NCBI GenBank assembly: GCA_963082975.1
Contig: OY720344.1
Span: forward strand, 66,182,546-66,246,545
DNA: 64,000 bases
Direction of reading: 5' to 3'
Source: Labia minor
Lineage: Eukaryota; Arthropoda; Insecta; Dermaptera; Spongiphoridae
Numbering within the stretch: the first letter of the stretch is position 1; each line of letters starts with the position of its first letter. A program made the translations under genes and the position numbers. The notes under the pieces are model-generated. The model was not told the DNA's origin, ran no database searches, and saw only the letters and a program-made list of their open reading frames with translations. Positions 1-11,400 of the stretch are shown in pieces.

Positions 1-814
1 ATCATAATTTATATCATGAAATTTGATAATTTATAAATGTCTCATAATTTGTACCTTTGTATTTATTTAAATAATTATTCTCCTTCTCTATCAAATGAAT
101 CAAACACTATATCAGTCTTTAGAAGATGAAAAAATATGAATTAAAAAAAATCATCAACAAATTTCTTCTATTTATTCGTATTATCAAATTAATGCGATCG
201 AATGTCACAAGACTGTGATTTTAATGAATTACATAATATTTACTGTTTACATATATGTATTTAAAAAGCCAGTGAGAAAAATATTGATTTTTTTCATTTA
301 AGACAAAAGAACTTTGATTTATAATATTTGATAATATAAGTGTTTATTATATTGTTTGGTACATAATAATGTTTAATATTTATATAATGTATAAATAATT
401 ATATATATATATATATAATATGTATATATTTACTTAAAGATAAATTACAAATAATTTTTAATAAGATTATATATATATTTCCCTTATATATAATATATAT
501 ATATATATATTAAGTAAATATATACATATTTATATAATTATTTATATATATATATATATATTATTTCTTTGAATAAAATATTATTAATAATGTTGAAATG
601 AATTCTATAAAATGATTTATTTTTATATAATATTTTGAAATTATTTGGTCCACTGATTATCAAGGATAATAATGAAAATATTAGAACAAATAGGAGGGGG
701 ATTTTTTTAAATGATATGTGGGTGTCGTGTTAAATGAAACGTATTTAAACGTTTAATTATATCTATGAATTTGCTAACGACAGTTAAATAAAATAATTAA
801 TGCCATCTGCTTAC
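1..814. other. AT-rich non-coding DNA
   Basis: No coding segment with splice sites was found here on either strand. The stretch holds simple (TA)n runs near 400-420, 488-512 and 545-565. It lies on the downstream side of the minus-strand Rab exon, so it is probably the first part of that gene's intron. I looked for the continuation of the P-loop on the minus strand and did not see it. Confidence 0.6.
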
Positions 815-926
815 CCACTCCGTAATCGCCTAACACAAGAATTTTAAATAGAAACTCGCGGATTTGATTTGTATTGGCTGTTGGATGCAATGTGCGTAGA
901 CGTATGGGGGGTTGGCTGTCCGACAT
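815..926 (-). CDS. Rab32/38/29-type small GTPase, first coding exon (partial)
   Basis: This is the N-terminal exon of a Rab GTPase, a membrane-traffic switch that binds and hydrolyses GTP. It codes for 37 residues plus one base. After a variable N-terminus it reads REFLFKILVLGDYGVG, which is the first beta strand and most of the P-loop (GxxxxGK[ST]). The exon ends inside the P-loop at a good GTAAGC donor, so the Lys-Ser/Thr lies on the next exon beyond the left edge. I chose the ATG at 926 because ACCATG fits a Kozak context; an in-frame ATG at 983 would add 19 residues. The motif before the P-loop resembles the Rab32/Rab38/Rab29 group, but the switch regions that would settle the subfamily are absent. 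Only this exon lies in the window. Confidence 0.6.
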
Positions 927-1325
927 GGTGAATGGAGGCGGTCCGTTCGTCGCCAAGGCCCGAGTCACACTGATCACCTTCACTCCTTCACTCCTTTACT
1001 CACTTCTACTCATTTCGTCATTGCTTTGCTTGATTCAAAAACTAGTGAGCCTATAGAAAATCGGTCTTCACAAAAGAGATTACGTCAACCTGGCTAAATG
1101 CACAACGATAAATGGAACAGTTCAATGAAATTGTCAATTATGAACAGACAATCAGACACCCAGCACGGTTCAATTATGATAATAACATGTTTGCTCCCTT
1201 CCCTTTTTTCAGACTATTTAAAACAGAATGATCAAGATAAGATAAACTTACAATATAATATTAATAAAAAAGAAGAAGATAATCAATCCCCCCTATTCTA
1301 ATAAATTTTATACCCAAAAAATTAT

Positions 1326-1517
1326 TTTTTACCACGTTTTTCTTAGCTTGCTTTCTTGTTTATCTGTTCGCGTCAAATCTTGCAATCGAAATTTCGACCA
1401 CTTCCAGTCATCCAATCGCTCTGAAACTTTTCAGAGTTATGTATTCTGGATGACAATACAATAAAATAACACATTCGTAGCTTGCAAGTGTTTAATTAGA
1501 GCATAATTAATGAATAT
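1326..1517. repeat. Dispersed repeat, copy 1 of a direct pair
   Basis: About 190 bp from the CACGTTTTTCTTAGC motif to the GAGCATAATTAATGAATA motif. It recurs in the same orientation at 2634-2840 with high identity, apart from a variable (GTTT)n stretch. It contains the phrase GACCACTTCCAGTCATCC and codes for nothing recognisable. Probably a non-autonomous mobile element; I could not define its ends or family. Confidence 0.7.
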
Positions 1518-2633
1518 TTGTATTTTGTTAACTTAAAAAGGAGAAACAATAATAATACAACAAAAGGCCCTTTCCAAAACTTACCTTTCTCAATACATAA
1601 TACAAAAGAAGAAAACAACAAAAGGGACTTTGTCAAAACATTAAAAATAAATAATACAGATGTCCATAGTCCGCTTGTTTAAAAAAATATTCAAGAGTTG
1701 ATTCTAGTATGTATTAAATATATTCAATATATTAAATATTAAATATATTATTTTTGATCTAAACGAATAGAGAATGGATTTTACATAAAATTTGTAATCA
1801 TTTCACAAATTAATAATATAATAAATGACACATTGTGAATTGACGATAAAAATAAATATATTTCATTAGATCTTATTTTATTATACTAGCAAAAATTGTA
1901 TAAATATATTTTTAATTTTCTTTCGAAATTAATTAAAAAATTTTAAAATATTTTAAATATAAAAAATATTGATACAATATCTAATACAAAAACGAGACGG
2001 GATGCAAATATAATACATTAATTAATAATAATAATCAAAATATTAAAATCCGTTTAAATAAGAAGTTTGAAAAAATGTTCAGGTCGCTCCCCTCCAACTA
2101 AATGACAGTCCTGATCGTATGTTCCATGCTGCGAATTAAATTTGGATTAAGCATCATAAATTCTAAAATAATAATTAAATAAATTTCAAATAACGATTAG
2201 ATATTTATTAAATGAATTACTAATAAATAATATTCAATCTAATGAAATAAAGAATCTCTATATATTATATACACGGTAAATGTATTAGAAAAAATAAAAA
2301 GCCATTTTTTTTTTATGAAGAATTTTGATTTTTTTAAATTATAATTTCTGACTTTTGATTGATTACATTTAAAATCATTTTAAAGTTATAATTTCGTCTT
2401 TACAAAGAGAGATAAAAAATTAATAAAATCAAAATATTGAAAAAATATAATAGGGAGGTAGAAAAAAGGTTCAAACTCCCCTCTTCTTATTTTTACTTAA
2501 CGGGTCTTCTGATTGGTTGCCTGTTTCGACACACCTTTTTTCGACTTAAACGCCACCCTCAATTTCTTTCAGCTATCATTTGCTCTCTGCATCTCACCAA
2601 GTCATCATTAGCACTCTTGCTAACTGAGTGTAT
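1518..2633. other. AT-rich non-coding DNA with a short dispersed repeat
   Basis: No exon was recognised. Around 1886-2010 there is a stretch, including a phrase like TTTCGAAATTAATTAAAAAA and flanked by ACTAGCAAAAATTGTA, that recurs near 18900-19020 and 19390-19700. It is therefore a copy of a dispersed AT-rich repeat family. Confidence 0.5.
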
Positions 2634-2840
2634 TTTACCACGTTTTTCTTAGCTTGCTTTCTTGTTTGTTTGTTTGTTTATTTATCTGTTCGGGTCAAAT
2701 CTTGCAATCGAAATTTCGACCACTTCCAGTCATCCAATCGCTCTGAAACTTTTCAGAGTAATGTATTCTGGATGACAATACAATAATACAATAATAATTC
2801 GTAGCTTGCAAGTGTTTAATTAGAGCATAATTAATGAATA
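2634..2840. repeat. Dispersed repeat, copy 2 of a direct pair
   Basis: Second copy of the 1326-1517 repeat, longer by an expanded (GTTT)n tract. The GC-richer DNA just before it (2475-2635) is not present before copy 1 and may be part of a longer version of the element. No coding capacity was recognised. Confidence 0.7.
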
Positions 2841-3190
2841 TAATTTTGTATGGGAAAATCAAAACAAAAAGTGTAAATATTTAAATTTGAAAAAAACCGT
2901 TAAAAACCCGTTAAAAGAATAATATAATATGTATAATATTTAAAATGTAAATAAATTTGAAAGAAGGTATATTAATGTTTTGTACTGTAATTTAGAAAAC
3001 AAAATTTAAATTTATGATGAGTTTTAGGCAATAAAGAATTAAAATATGACAAATTTAAAAATTTCTCTTTATAATTCAATTTAAATTTATTACTTTCAGG
3101 ATAATAGTATTTCATGACTATTAAAGTCAATCAAAAAACTTAAAAGTAGTATAGGTCAAGTGAAATCGATTGCAATATATGAAGACTAAA

Positions 3191-4063
3191 AAGTAGAAAA
3201 TAATACTTTATATAAAAAAAAAACTTTTTTAAAAAACCACGTTTTTAACGCACTAAAAAGAAGAAAATAATTTTTCTGAAACCCCATAGGTACTGACATT
3301 ACAAACAAGAGATATGATTTGAAGAAAATTTTCTATAACGTAAAACGTGGGGCGCAAATAATAATAAATTTTTTAAATGCAATATAATTTCTTTGATTAA
3401 TTTATTTCAATATCCATGGATTTATATTTTAAGTTTTATATTTTTTACCAGACTTTTTGTAAAAGGGAATATTATTAGTAATCCAACAGAATACTTTTAT
3501 TAATGTAAATTTTTTTTGGAAAATTAATTCCTTAATATTAAATAAACATCTTCAATTTACACTTTAGAAATTTTATTAACATAAATATTAAATATTTGCT
3601 AGAAGTTTTGCAGTAGCAAAATTTAGTTTTAGATTTCTTCAAGTTAAATTTCTTATATTATTTACCAGAATATTGTTAGGATGTCATTTTTTATCAGAAT
3701 TTTTTAAAAGTGAATATTATTAGTAATCTAAAGGTAATCTTTTCATAAATTAAATTTACCTCTTTTAAAAATTTCGATAAGTTATAAGCTTTACTTTTTG
3801 AAGCTAATTAAAATATGAATTCATTTATCCTATTAATTTGTACCTAATAACATTTATTTATAAATTTTTATACGATACAGAATATTTTAGCCATAGTTGC
3901 GCCCCACGTTTTACGTTATAGAAAATTTTCTTCAAATCATATCTCTTGTTTGTAATGTCAGTACCTATGGGGTTTCAGAAAAATTATTTTCTTCTTTTTA
4001 GTGCGTTAAAAACGTGGTTTTTTAAAAAAGTTTTTTTTTTATATAAAGTATTATTTTTTACTT
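3191..4063. mobile_element. Foldback element / MITE with 167-bp inverted arms
   Basis: The left arm (3191-3357) and right arm (3897-4063) are reverse complements over about 167 bp. The inner 161 bp appear identical and I saw one mismatch near the outer ends. The roughly 540-bp spacer is AT-rich, non-coding and contains an imperfect internal direct repeat sharing GAATATTATTAGTAATC (near 3465 and 3710). The near-identity of the arms implies recent insertion or gene conversion. I could not fix a target duplication, so the superfamily is unknown. Confidence 0.9.
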
Positions 4064-4081
4064 AAATTAATAAAAATAATC

Positions 4082-4690
4082 TGGAGTGTCTCCACTCGAC
4101 TATCTCGCAATTAGAATTGGATTAATTAACATATATTATATTTAAATTAAATTTAATTAATTATAATTATAAATTATAAATTAAAATTAATAAATAATAT
4201 TTATTAAACCAGCGCGTGTTTGGCTCTTTGTTGATAGCCCCACGTCACGTGTTGGCGCGTGATATGCAGTGTTAAAAAATTAATTCCGGTACTCTCAGCG
4301 ATTCAATCAAGCTGAAAATCTACGTATAGCAGTTTTATACAATTTTTAATCATATGAAAAAATATCAAATATATATCTTTATTCTTACGGTCAGTTTAGA
4401 GGAAAAAAATGAAGATGTAGTAGGTAATGACACTTTTCCGAAAGAGTTAGATTTCTAAAAAGTTGATAGAAAACTACCAATTTTGAATAATGTTCGTGTA
4501 CCAAATTTCATTATTCTAGCTCAAACCGTTTTTGCGTAATCTTCTCTACACACACACATACATACACTGGCAGACATTTTTCTCAACCTTAGTGATAATG
4601 ACTCAGGGACCTTCAAAACGTATAGAAACATCAAAATTTCGACATCGAAAATTTTCATGATCGCAATACTATCTCTGGTGAGATAGTAAA
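4082..4690. mobile_element. Family A non-autonomous element (Helentron/HINE-like candidate)
   Basis: It starts at CTGGAGTGTCTCCACTCGAC and ends near a 7-bp-stem hairpin, CTATCTC TGGT GAGATAG. A second copy lies at 22111-22605 and a diverged one at 6255-7372. The head motif ACTATCTCGC is partly complementary to the tail motif GAGATAGT, so the element has short subterminal inverted repeats. It carries an (ACAC/CATA)n microsatellite in its second half. These traits match non-autonomous Helentron relatives such as DINE-1, but no Rep/helicase gene is present, so the assignment is inference. Confidence 0.55.
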
Positions 4691-6254
4691 TGATATACCC
4701 AACTATGGACGTACAAAAAAAATTATATATGTAATTTTTTTATTTAAATTAATAAAAAAAAATCAATTATAAGTAATTATTTTTTTTTCTTTTATTTCCA
4801 GTCTATTCTTAAAATATTATATTACTTATCGAAAAGTTATTAGAATAATTTCATGGTCATCTTGATATACGCATACAATTTTTTTTTGTTTTCCAATTTC
4901 TTGTGTAAATTCCAACTAATTTATATTATTGTATTATTCCATTTAACATATATTTATACTTTAAATAAAATAAAATTGCATGATAAAATGACAATTCGGT
5001 TTATAAATAAATTATTTATGAATATTATAATAATAAATCATATTCATTTGACATTATCAATTTTTTTTTTATTTTAGATCAACGAAAACACCTTTCACTT
5101 TATTATAAATACTTCTAAATATGTATTATTATTTGATGTTAAATTGTTATTGAATGAAGGATAACTTTTTTATGATTAACAATTTTTAAAAAATAAAATA
5201 ACTTTTTTTAAAAAAAATTAGACATTTATTTATATAATAATAATAATTGAGAGATATTATTTATTTATTTTTAAATAAATTTAATTGCTCCTTATTAATC
5301 TTAGTCGATTAAAAAAAGATATAAAATAATCAAATATATTTTTAGAAATCTAATATTTAATGAAATCTATTATTTTTGTATTTAAGTACCAAAATTATAA
5401 GTTAAAGTAGAAATTTTTGAAGTAACATTTGATAGATTGAAGAATATTTGAAAAATATTTTATAGGTAAAATAGTTGTTATGTTTAATTAATTAGATTGA
5501 AATAATCATAAATATAATAAAACATTAAATTCAATATGAATATATATATGCGTATATTGTATTATATGATCGACTCAGAAATGTAAAATTAAATTTTTAA
5601 TACTATATACCGTATACTAGTAAATACTATTATATATACTGAATAGTTTTAAAAGTACAATATTATAATTTCCAGAAATTGATGGGTAATGTCAGATTAG
5701 AAGAAATATTGTGGTGTTGAAATTTTATATTATATTTTAGATTGAAAATAATCTATTATAATTGGCCAATCCTGAGTATTTTATGATTTTAATTTTCTTA
5801 TTACAGTTTTATTTTCTCACTATTATAAACGAGAATAGATTCAAGGAATTTGAAATTAATTTGAATCATTCTAAGAAGGCTAAATAGAATTTTCTAAATA
5901 TAATTTTCTTTAAATTAACACTATTGGTTAGACTTGGTACATATTCTAGAGAATTATTATTCAATCATAATCATATATTAAAATAAAAGAATAATTTCAA
6001 ATAAAAAGTAAAAATACACAAAATATTAAAAGACCAGTTATAAAATTTAAAAATGAAGTAAAGTTTTAGCCGATTCGATTATAAGAGTGTGAGGGATGTG
6101 GTCCATAATTTTGGAGGATGTGAATAGATTCAAGGTATTTGAAAAGAGGGTTATTTCAAGAATTTATCGACTTAAAAAAGATGAAATCGCAGAATCTGCA
6201 TAAAGATAAATTATGCGATCTCAATATATGCCTAAACACATTTCCAAAATAAAT
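4691..6254. other. AT-rich non-coding DNA
   Basis: No exon, RNA gene or clear repeat boundary was seen. Short open frames here are low-complexity and lack domain motifs. Confidence 0.6.
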
Positions 6255-7199
6255 AAGCGGGAGTGTCCTCCCCTAGACTTTCCCGCATGTAAATAGGTAT
6301 AAAGAGTTGTGAATGAATATTTAGAATGTAATAAAGTGCTACTTCGGGTTAACTGATATTTTAAATGTAAAAAAAACAGATATGGATATAATATAAATAT
6401 TTTTAATTTTATTTTATTTATAATATATAAGGGCTGGCTGTGACGTCATGAAGTGCTGGGTGACGTCATATAATTTTAAATTAAGAAAAAACTAATGAAG
6501 ATGATTTTTCTCGAGGATAAAACCAATACAAAGTGCATAACACGTGGAGATATGTCCTCACGTGAAATTTGATATGAAAATAACCCTTCACTTCCTCTCT
6601 TCGATTGGCAATTCTAGCACTTCCGGTTTCCGGATTTGCACTAAAAGTTGATCAATTCATCCTACTGATGTATTAAGTAAATATACCAAATTTCATCAAA
6701 ATCCGTTGAGCCGTTCAGGCTGTATACATCTATACGGACGTACGGACAGACGGACGGACAGACATCATGCTAAAAATACTTTTTTCTGTTAAGAAAATGC
6801 ATGATTCGTGGTGATATGTACCTAAAAATATCCTTAGGTGAAATTTGGTGTGAAAACAATACCTCCCTTACTATCGTCGGTCGGTAAAAAAGAAACGCTA
6901 CTTGTATAGGTAAAATGTCACTTCCGGTAGTCAGATCATGATGAAATTTGGTATCTCAATTTTTTTCATATTTTTAAATCTATATACAAAATATGAAGCA
7001 AATATCTCGAAGCAAACTGGTACTTTACTTGAAAGGTAAACGCAACCAGTGTAGGTAAAGTACCACTTCCGGTTAACCGATTTTGACGAAATTTTGATAG
7101 AAATCTACAAACTGTGAATAATATCGGTGTACCAAATTTCGAAGTCCTAGCTTGATTAGTTTTTGAGTAAATTTGCTTACAGACATTACATACATATTA

Positions 7200-7230
<31 letters not shown>

Positions 7231-7372
7231 CATACATACACACAGACATAATTCGAAAAATGGTATTTTCCGACTCAGGGAGGTCTAAAACGTCAAGCTC
7301 TATCGAAATCTCGAAGTCGAAATTTTTGACGATTCCAATACTTCCCTTATACGAAGTATGCGGGAAAGTAAA
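6255..7372. mobile_element. Family A element with a nested family B element
   Basis: The outer element begins with GCGGGAGTGTCC followed by ACTTTCCCGCAT, and ends with ATGCGGGAAAGT; these last two 12-mers are perfect reverse complements (subterminal inverted repeats). A (CATA)n microsatellite sits at 7190-7245. A family B unit (about 6370-6890) with the GACGGACGG microsatellite and a CGTCGGTCGGT tail interrupts it. On either side of that unit, related ACTTCGGGTTAAC / ACTTCCGGTTAAC phrases of the outer element occur. No protein is encoded. Confidence 0.5.
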
Positions 7373-7380
7373 AATATGAG

Positions 7381-7860
7381 CTGTGGCCAGGCACAGAACC
7401 GACCGGTGATTGAAAATAAATTAATCTCTAAACTAAATTATATTATTTTGGTTTATATTTATAGTTTAATTATATAAAAAATCAATTATTTATCACTACT
7501 GTATTTTAAGTGAAATATTTTCTGACAATGAATATAAAATTAATACTTTGGAAACTACCACTTCCGGTTTTCGCATATACACCAAAAGTTAATTAGTTAA
7601 TTCATGTTAGTGATGCATTAAGTAAATATACCAAATTTTATCAAAATCCGTTGAGCCGTTCAAGCTGTACACGTCTATACGGACAGATAACGGACAGACG
7701 GATAGATGGACGGATGGACAGACGGACAGATACCATGCTAAAATTACTTTTTTCTGTTAACAAAATGCATGATTCGAGGAGATATGTAAAAATATCCACA
7801 GGTGAAATTTGGTGTGAAAACAATACCTTCCCTTCCTATCGTTGGTCAGTAAAAATTAGA
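7381..7860. mobile_element. Family B non-autonomous element, short copy
   Basis: It opens with CTGTGGCCAGG and GAACCGACCGG, as does the copy at 56203, and closes with a diverged form of the CGTCGGTCGGTAAAA tail. Between them is one unit with CACTTCCGGTTTTCG, CAAATTTTATCAAAATCCG and a (GACA/GACG)n microsatellite at 7677-7732. It is probably mobilised by a Helentron-type partner elsewhere. Confidence 0.5.
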
Positions 7861-8219
7861 GAAGGCTATATAATGGGAAGGGATAGTTTAAATGGGTGAG
7901 AAAGGTTAGCGAAAAGTTCGTCTATTAGGTAATAAATTTGGAAAAGGCTTTTAAATTTCAGTAACGCTACAGGGATATCTAAATAGTAAATTTTTTCTCT
8001 TAATTATATTATTTTTTATATTATGAGGAGCAACCTCCACTATTTATGTGAATAAATAATAAATAAATAAATAAAATAAATTATTATTAATACAATTTTT
8101 TGTTGATATTGACGTTAATTTTATATTATTAATATATACTTTATATAAAATGAAAGTTTACCCATTTAGTGCATTTTTCTATAATTTATTATTATTGTTA
8201 TTATTATTATTGTATAATA

Positions 8220-8436
8220 TGTATTTACATATCCAGTCGCGTGTAAAGAAAGAGATACAGATAGGAATCGATTTTCAAGGGAAAGTCCTAAGGGCGCATG
8301 CCTCTTCTTGGCGCAAGCGTCCAATTCGTGCATGAATCCATTGAAAGAACTTCATGACAGATAGAATGGCTAGCAATATGAAAAGACTGTTTAAATTAGG
8401 GGCCTAGTGAAAAAGAGTTTAAGCCACTGGGAGGCA
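8220..8436 (+). promoter_or_regulatory. Putative promoter / 5' leader of the dipeptidase gene
   Basis: A locally GC-richer stretch (8270-8340), with GGGCGCATGCC and TTGGCGCAAGCG, stands out from the AT-rich surroundings just before the first coding exon. The GCGCATGC core resembles an NRF-1-type site. No TATA box or mapped start is visible, so this is placement by context only. Confidence 0.35.
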
Positions 8437-11400
8437 ATGCAAGGACTCACCGAGCCTGCAGGTGGGGGGCCCTATGCCTATGCCTATGGGGGCGAATCCC
8501 CTCCGACATCGACCAAAACAGCTGAATTGTTACAATTACAAACTCAAGTAAGATATAATTACCTTATAATTACTATAATTTGGCCTTATCTAATTCATTA
8601 AAATAGAATGAATGTATAGATGATAATATTCATTTAATTCAGCAATATAATCATTTTTAACATGATAATATTTTTTGTTATATCCAATCAAATACTATCA
8701 ATAAAAAATAATAATAGTTTTATAAATTACTAGTTATATAACTTGTGGGTGTTTGCACCTCAAAGTCCAAGATTACATATGAATGAAAAAAATGAAGGTT
8801 TTTATAATTTATTATGATTTTTATAGGAAGAATATACTTAATTTAAATTTTGAATATTAACTTTTAATTTAATTAAATAAGTTAATTTTGAGGGTCTTTT
8901 ATAATATTTTCAAGAAATTTGATTTATTTTTATTCTAAATAAAAAAATGTATATTAATTATTATATAAACATTATACAGTAATATATATACATTATTCAT
9001 AATAATTATAATATTACTTTTTTCTTTTGGTATGTTATTTTTATTAACTGGCATAACTGGCATATGCAGGTTTTTGTCCTGTGAGAGTTGTCGAAAACAG
9101 GTGATAATTTTCGTTTATATAGTAGAGTTTCAAACTCACTTAAGGTCGTTTCAAGAGTATCCTCATTAATAGATATTGTATTTTGTTTGAAATCTTTTAT
9201 CCTCTTCTTAAAATAAATATAAAGCGTTTTCTATAAATTTTGTGATTACCATTAAAGTTGCATTCAAATTTCTTCATGATTTGTTTTAATTACTAAATTA
9301 CTAATAATTAAAAAAAATTGATGAAAGATTTTAAGAAAAAATAGGAAGTGATTTTTTATATTGAGAATTATTTTTAATATATATGTATACATATGTATGT
9401 TGTTTTGATTTCCGTGAATTTTATTATTATTATTATTATCAGATTTATCCGGGATATGTTCACGTATTTTTGTAAGATTGTTTTGTTTAGCGCCATTTTT
9501 ACGAGGTCATTTAGTAACCCATTGGGTACAAAACCACCCAACCTAACAACCCAAAATCCCGATATCGACTCTTGGTCACACAGACTAAGACCCAGAGTCC
9601 CAAAAATATTCCCACCTAAATAACCCCTTGAAAATGACGCCAAAATGGGTGCCGAAACGTCGAGAAAACAATCTCACAAAAATACGTGAACATATCCCGG
9701 ATAAATCTGATAATAATAATATATATGTATATGTTATATAAGGGATTTATACAAAAATTGACTTATTTTAGTATAATATGCAAGAGGCTTATTATAAACA
9801 TTTTGGTAAATTGTGAAGTAATTTTGTAAAGTTTTAATTTGGAGGAATTTAATCTTTGCTCATCACTACGAATCAATATACATTTCATCTCGACAAATTT
9901 TTATTGTAAAATTGTCATTAGCACCTCCTCAAACTGTAACTCCTATTTCCTAAGATTAAAGTACAATATAAAAGTAAGATATCTTAGAAAATATTGATAC
10001 AAATTTATTGGAAATTCAGAGAAAATTAAAAATTTTGTACAAGTTGGAACAAATGTATATGATTTAATTAAAAGTACTTTAATGGAAATTGTTGATATTT
10101 TTATATTGTTTTTTAATGGACTAAAATTGACTTATATTTATTCACAATTATAATTCTTTTTCAGACCTGTGTACATTTAACTCCAAGTCTTGCTCGCAAA
10201 TTACAAAATGGTAGTTTGTCTGCGTTTGACATTACAGAAGACCCTGCTGATGTTCCAAGTGGAGTACGACGTAATTCTCATGAAGGGGGTATCCGAAGAC
10301 GGCTAAGAGGTAAGAGTATTGAAATTGTTCCGAATTTATAAATCCGACCTGTTCTTAACCTGGATATGTTTTACTTGATTTGACCAGCGTTACCATGTCG
10401 TCAGTGGGCAGCCACTGGCGGGATTGTCCTCATCGCAGCTGCATTGGGCCTCGGGGTGGCTGTCCCTCTTGCCCTCGAGCTCAGAGCTTCGCGGCTTCTT
10501 GAGGCTCGGCTGCAAGTAGTAAGACGGATTTTAAGAGAAGTTCCTCTTGTCGATGGACATAATGATTTGGCATGGAATTTGAGACGTTTTGTGGGAAACC
10601 GACTACGCGCATTCGATTTTGAAAAAGAACATCCTGCGGTTGCAAATTCAGGATTGGCAGGTACGTTCCATAAACAAGAACATGCTGAAATTTATTCAAT
10701 CTTAATTTTTTGTTCATTGGATTGTAAAGTTGCTCAAACATAAGTTAAGAATCAATATCTAAATATAGAAAATAATCAGGCTTTTTTTAATATGTCTATA
10801 TATAAATTTAATGAATTATTTATATCATTTCATTTATTTTAATTAATCGAAAAAGAAAAATATTTGAATTATGATTTAACTACATAATTTGTAATATTAG
10901 GCTTAATTTTTGCATATTTTATACCGTTTTTTTTTTGTCTATATCATAAAATTGGAATTTATACTAATTTAGAAAAAAAATAATAAAAAGAATATATTTC
11001 ATTGGGAAATTATTAAATATATATGTATATATCCGATAATATTTGTGTTAAGATCTAATTATTTACATTATTCATTTTTTCAAATCAAATCAAATCTTAT
11101 TCATTTTTGTTTTTTAATAAATAAACCAGTATAGATAGATATTTAAAATTTTCATATAATGTAAAAATGAATGGATAAACTTTCATTATTTTTCTTTAAA
11201 ATAATTATAAAGGGAAAGAAATGGGATAATTATTTAAAATTAAATTATAATAATAATTTAAAAACTAAAAAAAGTTGATATATTGTAAGGAAAGGGGTAA
11301 ATATTAAATATTAACGTTAAAAACCAATTGAATTTATTAAAATGATTCCTATTTAAAATATTTTTAAAATTAAATACTTGTAAATTATTTTCTAGCTCCA

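Noticed and set aside
7651-7899. Open frames rich in Arg/Asp repeats
   Set aside because: Translation of the GACG/GACA microsatellite of a family B element.
9374-9643. Overlapping open frames on both strands at 9374-9643
   Set aside because: They fall on the foldback element and arise from its inverted arms.
10481-10741. Minus-strand open frame opposite dipeptidase exon 3
   Set aside because: Antisense shadow of the GC-richer dipeptidase coding exon; no motif of its own.
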